Assembly (NCBI RefSeq): GCF_014697375.1
Contig: NZ_JACJRS010000018.1
Location: 1-64,000, forward strand
Origin: Phormidium sp. FACHB-1136
GTDB lineage: Bacteria > Cyanobacteriota > Cyanobacteriia > Phormidesmidales > Phormidesmidaceae
Direction: 5' to 3'
Length of the DNA stretch: 64,000 bases
Position numbers and translations under genes: made by a program. This document shows, in pieces, positions 48,878 to 57,110 of this stretch. The stretch's first letter is position 1. Each line of letters starts with the position of its first letter. Under the pieces are notes generated by a model. It had not been told where the DNA came from. It was given only the letters and a program-made list of their open reading frames with translations, and did not search any database.

Positions 48878-49891
48878 ATGAATGCACGTCTACTCATCCG
48901 AAATCCCTCTGAGTTGCCAGTCCAACGGCCAGCGGCGAGTTGGCCTAGGTATCTAGAAGCTACGTTCAACGATGTTGATCATTTCGGTGAAGCCCTTTCT
49001 CCCGGTGGGTTCCAGTTAACCCAACTCAGTCGGGGTGCTTTTCAAGGGCGCTTGTCCTCCTGGGCATTGAGTCCCGGCCTAGTTGTGACCCGGTACCAGA
49101 CGAACCAAGCGCTTCAGGTGACTAATGACAAACGGCCCGATCATCTCAGATTTGTAGTTCTCCTAAATACACCGTCCCTTCCCGCTTTTGCCCGCGATAG
49201 GCCACTCGTGGCCAACGCAATTTTTGGCTTTGATATCGAGCGTCCTGTTCATCTCATCACCTCCCCAGGGGGCCAGGATCAGTGCAAAATTGATGTCTCC
49301 AAGGCGTTGTTTCAACACTATGCTGCCCTTGCTAATCGCTACGATTTAGACGACAACTTCCTCCAAAACAATATGGCGGTGTCCACGGCGGATCGCTTCT
49401 CTCCCCTTTGCAGCTATCTCCGCCAACTCTTCCAAGCCGGGTCAGATCATCAGATCTGGCACCATACTCCCCAGGCCGCTACCCTGCTGGAACAAGCCTT
49501 AATCCCACTCCTGATTGACGCCCTGCCTCCGGGCCACCAAGCCGAGCCCCCCCGCCCCTACCGTCGAGCGGCCTTGGTGATGGCGGCCAAGGCCTACATC
49601 ATGGCCAATCTCGACCACCCCCTGACCCTGGCGGATATTTGTCAGGCGGTATGTGCCAGCCAGCGGTCGCTTCAGTACGGGTTCCAGGAAATGCTGGGCA
49701 TGGGACCCATGGCCTTTGTGAAAGTGCAGCGCCTCCACAGTATTCGTCGCGCCCTGATCCACGCCGACCCAAAAATCGAAACCGTGGCTCACCTTGCCCA
49801 CCAATGGGGCTTTTTCAGCCTGGGTCACTTCTCCAGGGACTACAAGCAACTCTTTGGTGAGTCGCCATCCCAAACCTTGCAGCGACAATAG
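48878..49891 (+). CDS. AraC family transcriptional regulator
   Basis: A 337-residue regulator. The C-terminal 100 residues have two helix-turn-helix units: YIMANLDHPLTLADICQAVC with ASQRSLQYGFQEMLGMGPMA, and RALIHADPKIETVAHLAHQW with GFFSLGHFSRDYKQLFGESP, the AraC signature. The N-terminal part (FQLTQLSRGAFQGRLSSWAL and further) is a cupin-like ligand domain without a recognised ligand. It may control the outer-membrane protein cluster that begins 282 bases downstream, an inference from position. Confidence 0.9.
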   Translation: MNARLLIRNPSELPVQRPAASWPRYLEATFNDVDHFGEALSPGGFQLTQLSRGAFQGRLSSWALSPGLVVTRYQTNQALQVTNDKRPDHLRFVVLLNTPSLPAFARDRPLVANAIFGFDIERPVHLITSPGGQDQCKIDVSKALFQHYAALANRYDLDDNFLQNNMAVSTADRFSPLCSYLRQLFQAGSDHQIWHHTPQAATLLEQALIPLLIDALPPGHQAEPPRPYRRAALVMAAKAYIMANLDHPLTLADICQAVCASQRSLQYGFQEMLGMGPMAFVKVQRLHSIRRALIHADPKIETVAHLAHQWGFFSLGHFSRDYKQLFGESPSQTLQRQ

Positions 49892-50029
49892 GGATCCAAG
49901 GTATTAAATGATTAAAAAATAGTTAAAAATATCGATTCTATTCCAACTAGACCTTAGGGAATGGCCTAATTCTAGCGGCGATCTTCACGACCACTATTCA
50001 AAAAACGCACGTCTTGCGTTGTCCAGCCC

Positions 50030-50058
50030 TTGACAACTTCTCTTTTGCTGGTTTTGAT
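50030..50058 (+). promoter_or_regulatory. sigma-70 type promoter ahead of the barrel gene
   Basis: TTGACA at 50030-50035 matches the -35 consensus exactly. Seventeen bases later TTTGAT (50053-50058) matches the -10 at four of six positions. This would give a leader of about 110 bases before the ATG at 50174. Confidence 0.4.
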
Positions 50059-50173
50059 TTAATATCAGAATTTACAGACTGCCCTGGCTCAGTCTTCATT
50101 TAGGGCTCAGAGAGAGCGACTACATACCCATTGCCTTAAATCAAATCAAATCCCAAGGGTGGAGATTTATACT

Positions 50174-51352
50174 ATGAGAGAAATCGGCTCCGGGACTGGG
50201 TTAATCAGACCGTCTATTTCTTCTGTTTTGCGCCTCAGCCCCTGGTTGATAGTCATGACGCTGGGCTGGGCCAATGCTGCCATGGCTCAGGCCGCACCTA
50301 GGGTCAGCGAAGGCGTGGGCAGTGAAGACATCGTCAGTGAAGACATTAGGGCCGTTGAACTTCCAATATCAGACTCATCAGGAAACGTTGTCCTGTCCAT
50401 CGACTCCACCAATCTAGAAGCAGTGTTTGAGAGTCCTACCCTCGTTGAAACGGAGGAGGAATCCATCACGGTTCAAGATAATTTATACCTACTTCGTGAG
50501 TCCGCCGATGAGGCCTCCTTGAGAGAAACCTTTACCCAGGCCAATTTACTCACTCAAGCTACCGATTCAGCCGATGAAATTCCCTGGCGATTTAGTATTG
50601 AGCCGTTCTTTTACGTACCCTTTGGGGCCAATGGCGACGTCACGGTTAGGGGAATTAGCGCACCCATTAATGCCGGGATTAGCGACACTTTTAGCACCAT
50701 TGTCAATGACCTCAACTTTGCCGCCTTTGGTCGATTTGAAGCCTGGAAAGGCCCCTGGGGTATCTTTTTTGGGGGAGCCTATGTGAACCTGGGTACGGGG
50801 CAAACGGCAACCATTCCCGTTCCTCCGGCGCTACAGCAAGTCGGCTTGCCCCCTCAGGCGACCCTAAGTGCGGCAGCGGGCACATCGTTTGTCCAACTGG
50901 ATCTAGGGGGTGCCTACCGTTTTGGGGATAGTAATTTAGCTACGGCACTCAGAACCGCCGATACTGAATTTGACCTGGGGCCATTCGTATTTGATGCCCT
51001 GGCCGGGGTGCGATTCTATAGCTTCAACAACAATCTAGTGCTGACTGGCCCGCTGGGCAATCAGTTTGAGTTTGACCAATCTAAGACCAGTTTTGAACCC
51101 ATGCTGGGGGGACGGGCTCGCTGGAACTTGTCCCATAATTTGGCGGCCTTAGCGGGTGGTAGTATGTCCGGTTTTGGCCTGGGAGACCTAACCTTCTCCG
51201 CCGCTGGATACGCTGGGGTTGACTGGCTATTTTCAGGAAATACCTCCCTGCTAGCCTCCTATGGGTTTACCTACCTGGACTACACCAGCGGCAATTCTGG
51301 TGTTAACCTGTTTACCCACGGCCCCAACATTGGGGTGAAGTTCAGATTTTAG
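50174..51352 (+). CDS. outer-membrane beta-barrel protein
   Basis: A 392-residue exported protein. Signal peptide ends near AMAQAA (about residue 40). A polar, acidic segment (about residues 40-135) precedes a barrel with alternating strands: WRFSIEPFFYVPFGANGDVT, LNFAAFGRFEAWKGPWGIFF, TSFVQLDLGGAYRFGDSNLA, FDALAGVRFYSFNNNLVLTG, YAGVDWLFSGNTSLLASYGF and the end NIGVKFRF with terminal phenylalanine, as barrel proteins have. It may be a channel or adhesin-like surface protein. It is followed within 20 bases by a small secreted protein gene. Confidence 0.82.
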   Translation: MREIGSGTGLIRPSISSVLRLSPWLIVMTLGWANAAMAQAAPRVSEGVGSEDIVSEDIRAVELPISDSSGNVVLSIDSTNLEAVFESPTLVETEEESITVQDNLYLLRESADEASLRETFTQANLLTQATDSADEIPWRFSIEPFFYVPFGANGDVTVRGISAPINAGISDTFSTIVNDLNFAAFGRFEAWKGPWGIFFGGAYVNLGTGQTATIPVPPALQQVGLPPQATLSAAAGTSFVQLDLGGAYRFGDSNLATALRTADTEFDLGPFVFDALAGVRFYSFNNNLVLTGPLGNQFEFDQSKTSFEPMLGGRARWNLSHNLAALAGGSMSGFGLGDLTFSAAGYAGVDWLFSGNTSLLASYGFTYLDYTSGNSGVNLFTHGPNIGVKFRF

Positions 51353-51370
51353 CCCACGTTCTTAATATTG

Positions 51371-51937
51371 ATGGATCGCATCCGTATGAAGTCAACATTT
51401 CTTGTCTATTCTGCGCTGGCTCTTGGCCTAACCACCGCCATAATTCCGGTGCCGGTAAAGGCCATGCCTGTTGCTTCTCCTGTGTCCATTGCCCAGGCTA
51501 CGAACCGGCTGACGGAAGACAATGTACGGGCTGTCATTGACCAATTACAAACGGCACGGGCCAATCAGAATGTGGATCAAACCCTAGCACTCATAGCGCC
51601 CTTTGCGGTGACGGTGGTGACGGTTCAGTCGGGCAATGGCCTATCTACCATTACGACCCGTCTGGAAGGATTACAGGCCCATCGACAACTCCTAGAGCAA
51701 TCCTTCGGACAAGTTCAGAGCCAGGAAAGCCTAGAAAACTACGTCACCATCGACATCATTAACGATGATTTTGGGATTGCCAAAATCTATCAAATGGAAG
51801 CCGTTGAAACCGCCGAAGGGCAATCATGGATGGCGTCCAGTCAAACGGTGCTGCGTCTAGGCCGAGTCGATGGTCGGGTGCTGATTACATCGGCAACGGT
51901 CGAGGGCTGGATTTCGCCACGCCCTGCCCAGAATTGA
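51371..51937 (+). CDS. secreted protein, possible NTF2/SnoaL-like fold
   Basis: A 188-residue protein with a signal peptide (LVYSALALGLTTAIIPVPVK, cut near the second AQA). The mature part LTEDNVRAVIDQLQTARANQ, VDQTLALIAPFAVTVVTVQS, RLEGLQAHRQLLEQSF and WMASSQTVLRLGRVDGRVLI resembles the helix-helix-sheet order of NTF2-like proteins; fold assignment is inference. It starts 18 bases after the barrel gene stop and is followed by another small secreted protein gene, so a three-gene unit is likely. TTG 51368 or ATG 51386 are other possible starts. Confidence 0.7.
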   Translation: MDRIRMKSTFLVYSALALGLTTAIIPVPVKAMPVASPVSIAQATNRLTEDNVRAVIDQLQTARANQNVDQTLALIAPFAVTVVTVQSGNGLSTITTRLEGLQAHRQLLEQSFGQVQSQESLENYVTIDIINDDFGIAKIYQMEAVETAEGQSWMASSQTVLRLGRVDGRVLITSATVEGWISPRPAQN

Positions 51938-52018
51938 TGCCCCACAGGGTTTCAAAAAGGGTCATGCTTTGAATGTAACGCTTTGAATACTTAGGTCTTA
52001 AATAACGAGGATAAACGG

Positions 52019-52372
52019 ATGAAACGATCCATCGCAACAGGGTTGTCTGTGGTTACCGCCATGGCATTCCTAGGTTCTACGGCCAAGGTAGCTCAGGCCA
52101 GTTTTGGGAACTTTATGTTGGGCGTCGGGGCGGCTACGGGGACGAGTGCCGTCATCAATGCCAACCGCAGAGCCAATGAAGCCAATCAACGAGCCGCAGA
52201 GGCAGAACGCCAGCAAACGGTATCCGCTGAAGAGGAATTCTTTCGCGGCCTCCAGGATGCCCTAAATGGTCTCCCCTACGACAACTTCCGAGCCACCCTG
52301 GACTACGATCAGGGCTTCCAAGAAGGCGTGCGACGCTTGCAAGGTTCGGTCGCAGAGGACAAGGCGATCTAA
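52019..52372 (+). CDS. small secreted protein, unknown, with a decayed paralogue
   Basis: A 117-residue protein with a signal peptide ([20 protein letters not shown]). The mature part has a glycine-rich segment ([20 protein letters not shown]), a helical stretch with [16 protein letters not shown], and the C-terminal motif [20 protein letters not shown]. The leader has GAGGA before the ATG at 52019. A truncated copy of the gene lies at 46051-46210, 5.9 kb away in opposite orientation. No family is recognised. It follows the barrel and NTF2-like genes on the same strand. Confidence 0.75.
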   Translation: MKRSIATGLSVVTAMAFLGSTAKVAQASFGNFMLGVGAATGTSAVINANRRANEANQRAAEAERQQTVSAEEEFFRGLQDALNGLPYDNFRATLDYDQGFQEGVRRLQGSVAEDKAI

Positions 52373-52389
52373 CCCGGTCTAGTACTACA

Positions 52390-52623
52390 TCCGAACCCCA
52401 ACGCGCCCTAGAAAAAGAGACTCGATTGCCGCTGACAGGCTGGCAGCAGGAGGTGAACCAAGTGGATCTCGCGCCTTATCTGGACATCAGCCTTGAGCAA
52501 ATCGCCGACAATGTGCGCCAGATGAACCCCCAAGTCACTATCATTCCCGTTTCTGCCAAAACCGGGGAAGGACTAGACCTGTGGTTCAACTGGGTGCGCT
52601 CTCGGTCTAGCCCAGGTCATTAA
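52390..52623 (+). pseudogene. hypB: 3' fragment of hypB (hydrogenase nickel incorporation)
   Basis: In one open frame the C-terminal end of HypB is recognisable: [20 protein letters not shown] and [20 protein letters not shown], equal to the G4/G5 region of this GTPase (N-x-x-D and the SAKTGEG loop). The P-loop, histidine-rich segment and switch regions are absent, and the frame upstream is not HypB-like beyond a few codons. The fragment directly follows the secreted-protein gene. It is a remnant; no start codon or ribosome-binding site is convincing. Confidence 0.82.
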
Positions 52624-52734
52624 AACAAGCTTCCCTAGCCCATTGGCGATCAACACATAGCGCCTTTTAGACCGGGGAAGCTTGGGGTTAGGTGTGCTTC
52701 GACGTTGTGAAATCAGCCAACGTCGAATAGAGGG

Positions 52735-53892
52735 TCAGCGGCTAGAGCCAGGAGTGCGCCCTCCCTCGTCATTGCTGCCGCCGTGGGGACGAGAATTGCC
52801 TGGATCGCAGCCCTCGGCACCGTTGCCAATGCCTTGGTTGCAGCTTTGGCGGCGACGATCGTCATCGTCATCGTCGTCATCGTCATCATCGTCATCGTCA
52901 TCGTCATCGTCATCATCGTCGTCATCGTCGTCGTCGTCCACATTCACCGTATTGGTTTCAGTGGTCGTGGTGGTGGTGGTGGTGGTGGTGACGGTCGTCA
53001 GCCCCGTGAGACCCGTGATGTTGGTGGCGTTGGCGATGTAGGCCGACTCTACTTTCTCCACCTTGCCCAGGTAGGCCATGGCCTGATAGACAAAGCTACA
53101 GGCTTCGGCGCGAGACACGGTGCTGGACAGGTTGAGCGTGGTGACAGTGGGGTAGTTCACCAAAACGCCCCGTTCTACCAGGGCGGCGATGATCACCCGA
53201 TATTCGCTGGGAATTTGGTTGGCGTCGCTGAACACGCTCAGGATGGCATCCACGGAGCGGCCCTGGCTCACCTGGGTAATGCCCATGCCCCTGGCCAGCA
53301 TCACCAGCATATCCAGGCGGGTCATGGTGGCGTTGGGGTTAAAGGTGTCGTCATCAAGATCTAAAAAGCCCATGGAGTAGGCTTTCTGGATCGACTCATA
53401 GGCCCAGTAATTCCGAGAAAGATTGCGAATGGTGACGGTTTGACGAACGGTGGGCTGGTCGAAGGCTTGGGCAATCATGGCCGCATATTGGGCCTTGGTC
53501 AGGTTATTGGTGGGCAGGAAGTAGCCACCGGGAAAACCCGTTACCACTTGAATGGCGGATAGCCGATAGACAAAATCACTGGCCCAACTGGTGGTGGAAA
53601 TGTCGGTAAATTGGGTTTGCGTCACCGTGGTGGTCGTGGTGGTGCGCTCGTAGATAACTTGGCCACCGTTATCGTCGTCGTCATCGTCATCATCATCGTC
53701 ATCCTTGGTGTAAGCTCCGTCCAGAGCTTGTTCCAACAGTCCGGCATCCTTCAGCCAGTTAAAGTCTTGGATGGGGCCACGGGAGGCTTCGGCAGCTAGG
53801 GCTACTGAGGACGCACCGCCCAAGGTGAGGGCCGTAAACACCAGGGATAGCGGGGCTAGGCGTAGGGTCTTGGCCCAAGTACGGTCAGTCAT
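52735..53892 (-). CDS. SLH-domain surface protein with poly-aspartate tracts
   Basis: A 385-residue exported protein: signal peptide (LRLAPLSLVFTALTLGGASS, cut near ALAAEA), a short region ending in 11 consecutive aspartates, three S-layer homology repeats (FVYRLSAIQVVTGFPGGYFL; NYWAYESIQKAYSMGFLDLD; VIIAALVERGVLVNYPTVTT with SRAEACSFVYQAM), a threonine-rich stretch, then 27 consecutive aspartates (codons 52858-52938, a mix of GAC and GAT) and a basic RRRQS tail. SLH repeats bind the cell wall; poly-Asp would be a strong acidic surface, perhaps calcium-binding. The mixed codons argue against recent slippage. ATG 53892 follows AGGAGA. Confidence 0.9.
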   Translation of the reverse strand: MTDRTWAKTLRLAPLSLVFTALTLGGASSVALAAEASRGPIQDFNWLKDAGLLEQALDGAYTKDDDDDDDDDDDNGGQVIYERTTTTTTVTQTQFTDISTTSWASDFVYRLSAIQVVTGFPGGYFLPTNNLTKAQYAAMIAQAFDQPTVRQTVTIRNLSRNYWAYESIQKAYSMGFLDLDDDTFNPNATMTRLDMLVMLARGMGITQVSQGRSVDAILSVFSDANQIPSEYRVIIAALVERGVLVNYPTVTTLNLSSTVSRAEACSFVYQAMAYLGKVEKVESAYIANATNITGLTGLTTVTTTTTTTTTTETNTVNVDDDDDDDDDDDDDDDDDDDDDDDDDDDRRRQSCNQGIGNGAEGCDPGNSRPHGGSNDEGGRTPGSSR

Positions 53893-54128
53893 GATCAATC
53901 GTTCTCCTCTAGGGTGTGAGAAAGGCAATCGTGGCGTGGTAGAGCACGATGTCTTTGGTCAACCTGTCTTTTTGCCCTGACGGAGGAGGAGGCCGATGGT
54001 TGCTAAGGGCCAAAAAACTTATCAATTCCCCATAAAAGCGGATCTATCGCTAAAAATTTTGCCTTTACGCTGAAAAATGGGAACTTTTCCGCCTAAGTTA
54101 CGCTCATATCTCGGTTAAGGCCATCGTC
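53893..54128. other. intergenic region upstream of the SLH gene
   Basis: 236 bases with a T/A-rich stretch at 54010-54065. The ribosome-binding site of the SLH gene lies near 53905. No gene, repeat or terminator is clear. Confidence 0.4.
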
Positions 54129-55205
54129 CTAGGACACCAGATCGACGATGAGAGCGGTCGTGTGGTGGCGCAGTTCATCGAGTTTAGCCATGGCTTGCCC
54201 CTGGGTGAGTAGATCGTAGGCGAGGGCTAATCCGGCCTCTAGGGACTCTGCTGCACCGCTCTGCCACAGGTAAAACCCCGCATTCCACTGGGCCGTTTTG
54301 AACAGTTCCGAAGGTTTTCCCACTAGCACCGAAAGCAGGGCTTCACCGAGGCTGGTTTCGTCCTCTAGGGGGACATCATCGCCCTCAAAGCCGTAGTCCC
54401 TAGGGTGCAGCAGCAGGCGTTCTAACGGCTCACCAGGGACATGGTTGCTGGGGTGAATGCCGACGATGGCGGTGCGGCTACGGGCCAAATCACAACTGCC
54501 CTCTAAACCTTTGACGGCCATCCACTCGGCCTGTCCACGCAGGGCAAAGGTGACCTGGGCCAGGGCTTCGGTGGGGGGATGCACAAACCCCAGCACCAGG
54601 CGATGGGGGCCAGCGTAGGGCGACCACATCAGTTCCACGGTGGCGAAGGGGGGCCGCTTGCCGATTTGTTCCCGGTAGGGCACCAAGGCGTTAGCCTGAG
54701 GAAAATGCTGGGGCAGATAGACAAATCCGAACCCCGTTTGATTCAGCAAGTCGTGACTTTGGGCGAGGGTGAGGTGCGCTAGGTTCACCCCCAACTGCGC
54801 CCACAGTTCCACCAGGGGAATCCCTTCCTTGGTGGGCATTCGGTCGCCACCGTGCAGCACCACGGGCACCCCTGCCGCCAGCAGCACCAGGGTGGTTACA
54901 GGAACCACTGGAGCGGTGCGGGAACGGCCATCGTAGGGACAACTTAGCACCAGGGCTTTGCGGCCATCGGCAATGGCAGGGAGGGTTGGCCCTAGGGCGG
55001 TGTAGGCATCGAGGGTGCCCGCCAGTTCTTCGGGGGTGGGGCGTTTGATCCGGTGGGCAATCATAAAGGCCCCAATTTGGGCGGGGGTGGCGGTTTGGGT
55101 CAGCATCATGCAGGTGGCGGCGTCGGCCTCTTCGCGGCTAAGGGATTTAGAGGTATGGCTACCGCTGCCCACCTTTTTGAGTAACTCTCGAAAGTCTTGG
55201 CTCAT
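54129..55205 (-). CDS. TrpD-like (anthranilate phosphoribosyltransferase family) protein
   Basis: A 358-residue protein with the TrpD/YbiB fold: SREEADAATCMMLTQTATPA and QIGAFMIAHRIKRPTPEELA are the N-terminal helices, AAGVPVVLHGGDRMPTKEGI the second conserved region. The diphosphate-binding GTGGD-x3-TxN loop of true TrpD is replaced by CPYDGRSRTAPVVP, so anthranilate phosphoribosyl transfer is doubtful. Cyanobacteria keep such paralogues of unknown role. ATG 55205 is favoured over a start six codons upstream. The gene lies between the SLH and LysR genes on the same strand. Confidence 0.85.
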   Translation of the reverse strand: MSQDFRELLKKVGSGSHTSKSLSREEADAATCMMLTQTATPAQIGAFMIAHRIKRPTPEELAGTLDAYTALGPTLPAIADGRKALVLSCPYDGRSRTAPVVPVTTLVLLAAGVPVVLHGGDRMPTKEGIPLVELWAQLGVNLAHLTLAQSHDLLNQTGFGFVYLPQHFPQANALVPYREQIGKRPPFATVELMWSPYAGPHRLVLGFVHPPTEALAQVTFALRGQAEWMAVKGLEGSCDLARSRTAIVGIHPSNHVPGEPLERLLLHPRDYGFEGDDVPLEDETSLGEALLSVLVGKPSELFKTAQWNAGFYLWQSGAAESLEAGLALAYDLLTQGQAMAKLDELRHHTTALIVDLVS

Positions 55206-55383
55206 GCTAATCCCCCTCGTCATTCCGCCCTAGGTCGTTTTTATCCTACCGAGATCGCGCCCTGGAAAGCATCGGCCCAGGCCCGATTGTGCCCCTTAGT
55301 AAGTCATTTCCAATGCTCAGCAAGCCGCACATGTCTGGTAGCATCAGCCTGCTATCTGCCCAGGAGTAGCTAAGAGATCCACC

Positions 55384-56346
55384 CTACCGTGAGTTGCTAA
55401 TCTGCACCGAAGGTTGAACCATGGCCGCCTCCACCTGCTTGACGGATTGCAACACCGTGGCCGAAACTCCCTGCACCAGGTCATAGAACCGCCGAATCGG
55501 GGGAATGGTGAGCCGATCCCGCGTGGTTACGAGTACCACGGATCGGGTCAGCACGGGGTCTTCCGTGGGACGCACCGCCAGGGTGGGGTCGGTGTAACAT
55601 TCCACCAGGGCCGACTGGGGCAGCAGGGCGATGAAATTTCCCTGGCGAATCACCCCCCGAAAGGCGTCTAAGGTGTTCAGTTCTAGGGCGGCTTTGAGGT
55701 CTTCCCCTCGGTTTTGGAACTGTTCCTGCACGAGGCGCTGCATTCCGTAGCCATCTTTAAAGATCACCTGGGGAAACCGAGACAGCATTTCCCAAGACAC
55801 CTGGGGCTGGCTCGCGAGGGGATGATCCGCCGCCATCAGCACCTCCACGGCCTCCTCAAACAGTGGCGTCACCACCATTTCCGATTGGGTAATCAATCGT
55901 GGATTGTGCATCACCACGGCCACATCCACCAGGCCATCCCGCAGCACCTTGAGAGAACGATCACTACCCAGAGCCGTCACCCGCAACTGCACCTGGGGGT
56001 ATTCCTCGCAAAACCGTTGCAGCACCGGGGGCAACAGCGTAGAGCACACCGACTGAATCGCCGCCACACAAAGCTCCGGCTGTTTCCCAGCCATCAAATC
56101 CGCAATATCCCGCGACACCTGCGTCCAATCTTGGTCAATACGACGAGCCTTAGGGAGCAACCGTTCACCCGCCACCGTTAGCTTGGCCTGGGCACCGCGA
56201 TGGAACAACGGGGCGTCTAGCTCTGTTTCTAGAGCCTGCACCTGCCGACTCACGGTAGATTGGGTAACGCGGCACTGGTGCGCGGCGGCCTGAAAGCTAC
56301 CCGTATCTGCCACCGCCAAAAACGCCTGAATTTGCTCGATCCGCAT
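55384..56346 (-). CDS. LysR family transcriptional regulator
   Basis: A 320-residue LysR-type regulator. The N-terminal winged helix is MRIEQIQAFLAVADTGSFQA, then AAHQCRVTQSTVSRQVQALE. The effector domain starts at ELCVAAIQSVCSTLLPPVLQ and has LKVLRDGLVDVAVVMHNPRL, HPLASQPQVSWEMLSRFPQV and FIALLPQSALVE. The overall sequence reminds me of the cyanobacterial PacR-like group, which regulates carbon and photosynthesis genes, but I cannot confirm it. It is transcribed toward the TrpD-like gene, 178 bases away. Confidence 0.9.
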   Translation of the reverse strand: MRIEQIQAFLAVADTGSFQAAAHQCRVTQSTVSRQVQALETELDAPLFHRGAQAKLTVAGERLLPKARRIDQDWTQVSRDIADLMAGKQPELCVAAIQSVCSTLLPPVLQRFCEEYPQVQLRVTALGSDRSLKVLRDGLVDVAVVMHNPRLITQSEMVVTPLFEEAVEVLMAADHPLASQPQVSWEMLSRFPQVIFKDGYGMQRLVQEQFQNRGEDLKAALELNTLDAFRGVIRQGNFIALLPQSALVECYTDPTLAVRPTEDPVLTRSVVLVTTRDRLTIPPIRRFYDLVQGVSATVLQSVKQVEAAMVQPSVQISNSR

Positions 56347-56647
56347 TAACCCACTGCCCAGGTGAAGAGTAACCCAGCCGCCCTAGGATGTCCTGGGAAG
56401 AACTGGCGTTACCCTTTCCTAACAGATCACCTCTTCCCAATTCGTATCAACGGTAGCCGAAACGCTACCCCTAATGATCGCCATGGGCCAATGGAAATCC
56501 TCGGAGGACGATGTCCTCTGTTGCATCTCCCCTGAAACAGGGGAGATGGATAGGATGGAGCCGTTGACCCTGAACCCTGTTTTGCCTCTCATACTACATC
56601 CGGCTCGTGATATCCCCGATATCAGCGGGCGAGGGCTGACACCAGGG
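56347..56647. other. intergenic region with hairpin and repeat B fragment
   Basis: A strong hairpin lies at 56524-56548 (arms CATCTCCCCTG/CAGGGGAGATG, three-base loop), without a T-run. A partial copy of dispersed repeat B is at 56588-56636 (CATCCGGCTCGTGATATCCC, then CGATATCAGCGGGCGAGG). A plus-strand open frame through this area (56474-56812) has no support. Confidence 0.55.
56588..56636 (+). repeat. dispersed repeat B, copy 3 (partial)
   Basis: TACATCCGGCTCGTGATATC, CCCGATATCAGCGGGCGAGG. It corresponds to the first half of the copies at 11425 and, inverted, 812-872. It also carries the GATATC-CCC-GATATC duplication. Confidence 0.55.
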
Positions 56648-57100
56648 TCATCCATCAGGGTTGAGGATAAGTTTTTGAAGCCAGCGCAACCCCTGAATCA
56701 GCCCCGTTTGGGCAATGGGGGACAGATCTTCGCCATAGCCCATGGCCCAGGTGGGCAGCAGCAGCGTATAGGCCAGGGGAGATTGACCATAGAGTTGTTG
56801 GGTCAGGATTAGCAGATCCATCGGGGTGCTGTGGTGTCCGGTGAAGGTGAGGGACGGCTCCGACCCCGGCATGAGCCTCGTCAGAATTAAGGGACTATGG
56901 GGATCCTGGGGGAGCGCGGCATCGACAAAAAAGACCCGTTCTTGATCAGCGATGAGGGCGGCTAAGTCGGGGGTGATCTGGTGGCAGGGGTAGGCTTCCA
57001 CCTGGGCCAGGTGCCAATCCTCCACCGCTTCGGCTAGGCGATACCCCACGCCATCATCGCCGCGCAGGGTATTGCCATAGCCAATCACGAGGGTTTTCAT
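56648..57100 (-). CDS. hydrogenase maturation protease
   Basis: A 150-residue endopeptidase of the HycI/HupW/HoxW family, which clips the C-terminus of the [NiFe]-hydrogenase large subunit after nickel insertion. Motifs: LVIGYGNTLRGDDGVGYRLA with the nickel-sensing acidic residue in the DD, VEAYPCHQITPDLAALIADQ with a conserved histidine-glutamine, VFFVDAALPQD and TGHHSTPMDLLILTQQLYG with the second ligand histidine. The TP-x-L-A pattern resembles HoxW/HupW of cyanobacteria. ATG 57100 is the start. No hydrogenase subunit is adjacent; a hypB fragment lies 4 kb away. Confidence 0.88.
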   Translation of the reverse strand: MKTLVIGYGNTLRGDDGVGYRLAEAVEDWHLAQVEAYPCHQITPDLAALIADQERVFFVDAALPQDPHSPLILTRLMPGSEPSLTFTGHHSTPMDLLILTQQLYGQSPLAYTLLLPTWAMGYGEDLSPIAQTGLIQGLRWLQKLILNPDG

Positions 57101-57110
57101 GGGCGGATTG

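Noticed and set aside
52783-53364. 193-codon plus-strand frame with an Ile/Val run opposite the poly-Asp tract
   Set aside because: The run of V and I is merely the antisense of GAC/GAT codons. The minus strand has a signal peptide, SLH repeats and a ribosome-binding site.
56524-56548. Strong hairpin as a rho-independent terminator
   Set aside because: The stem is good but no T-run follows on either strand, so it is mentioned only within the intergenic entry.
56474-56812. 112-codon plus-strand frame
   Set aside because: It runs through a hairpin, a dispersed repeat and into the antisense of the maturation protease.
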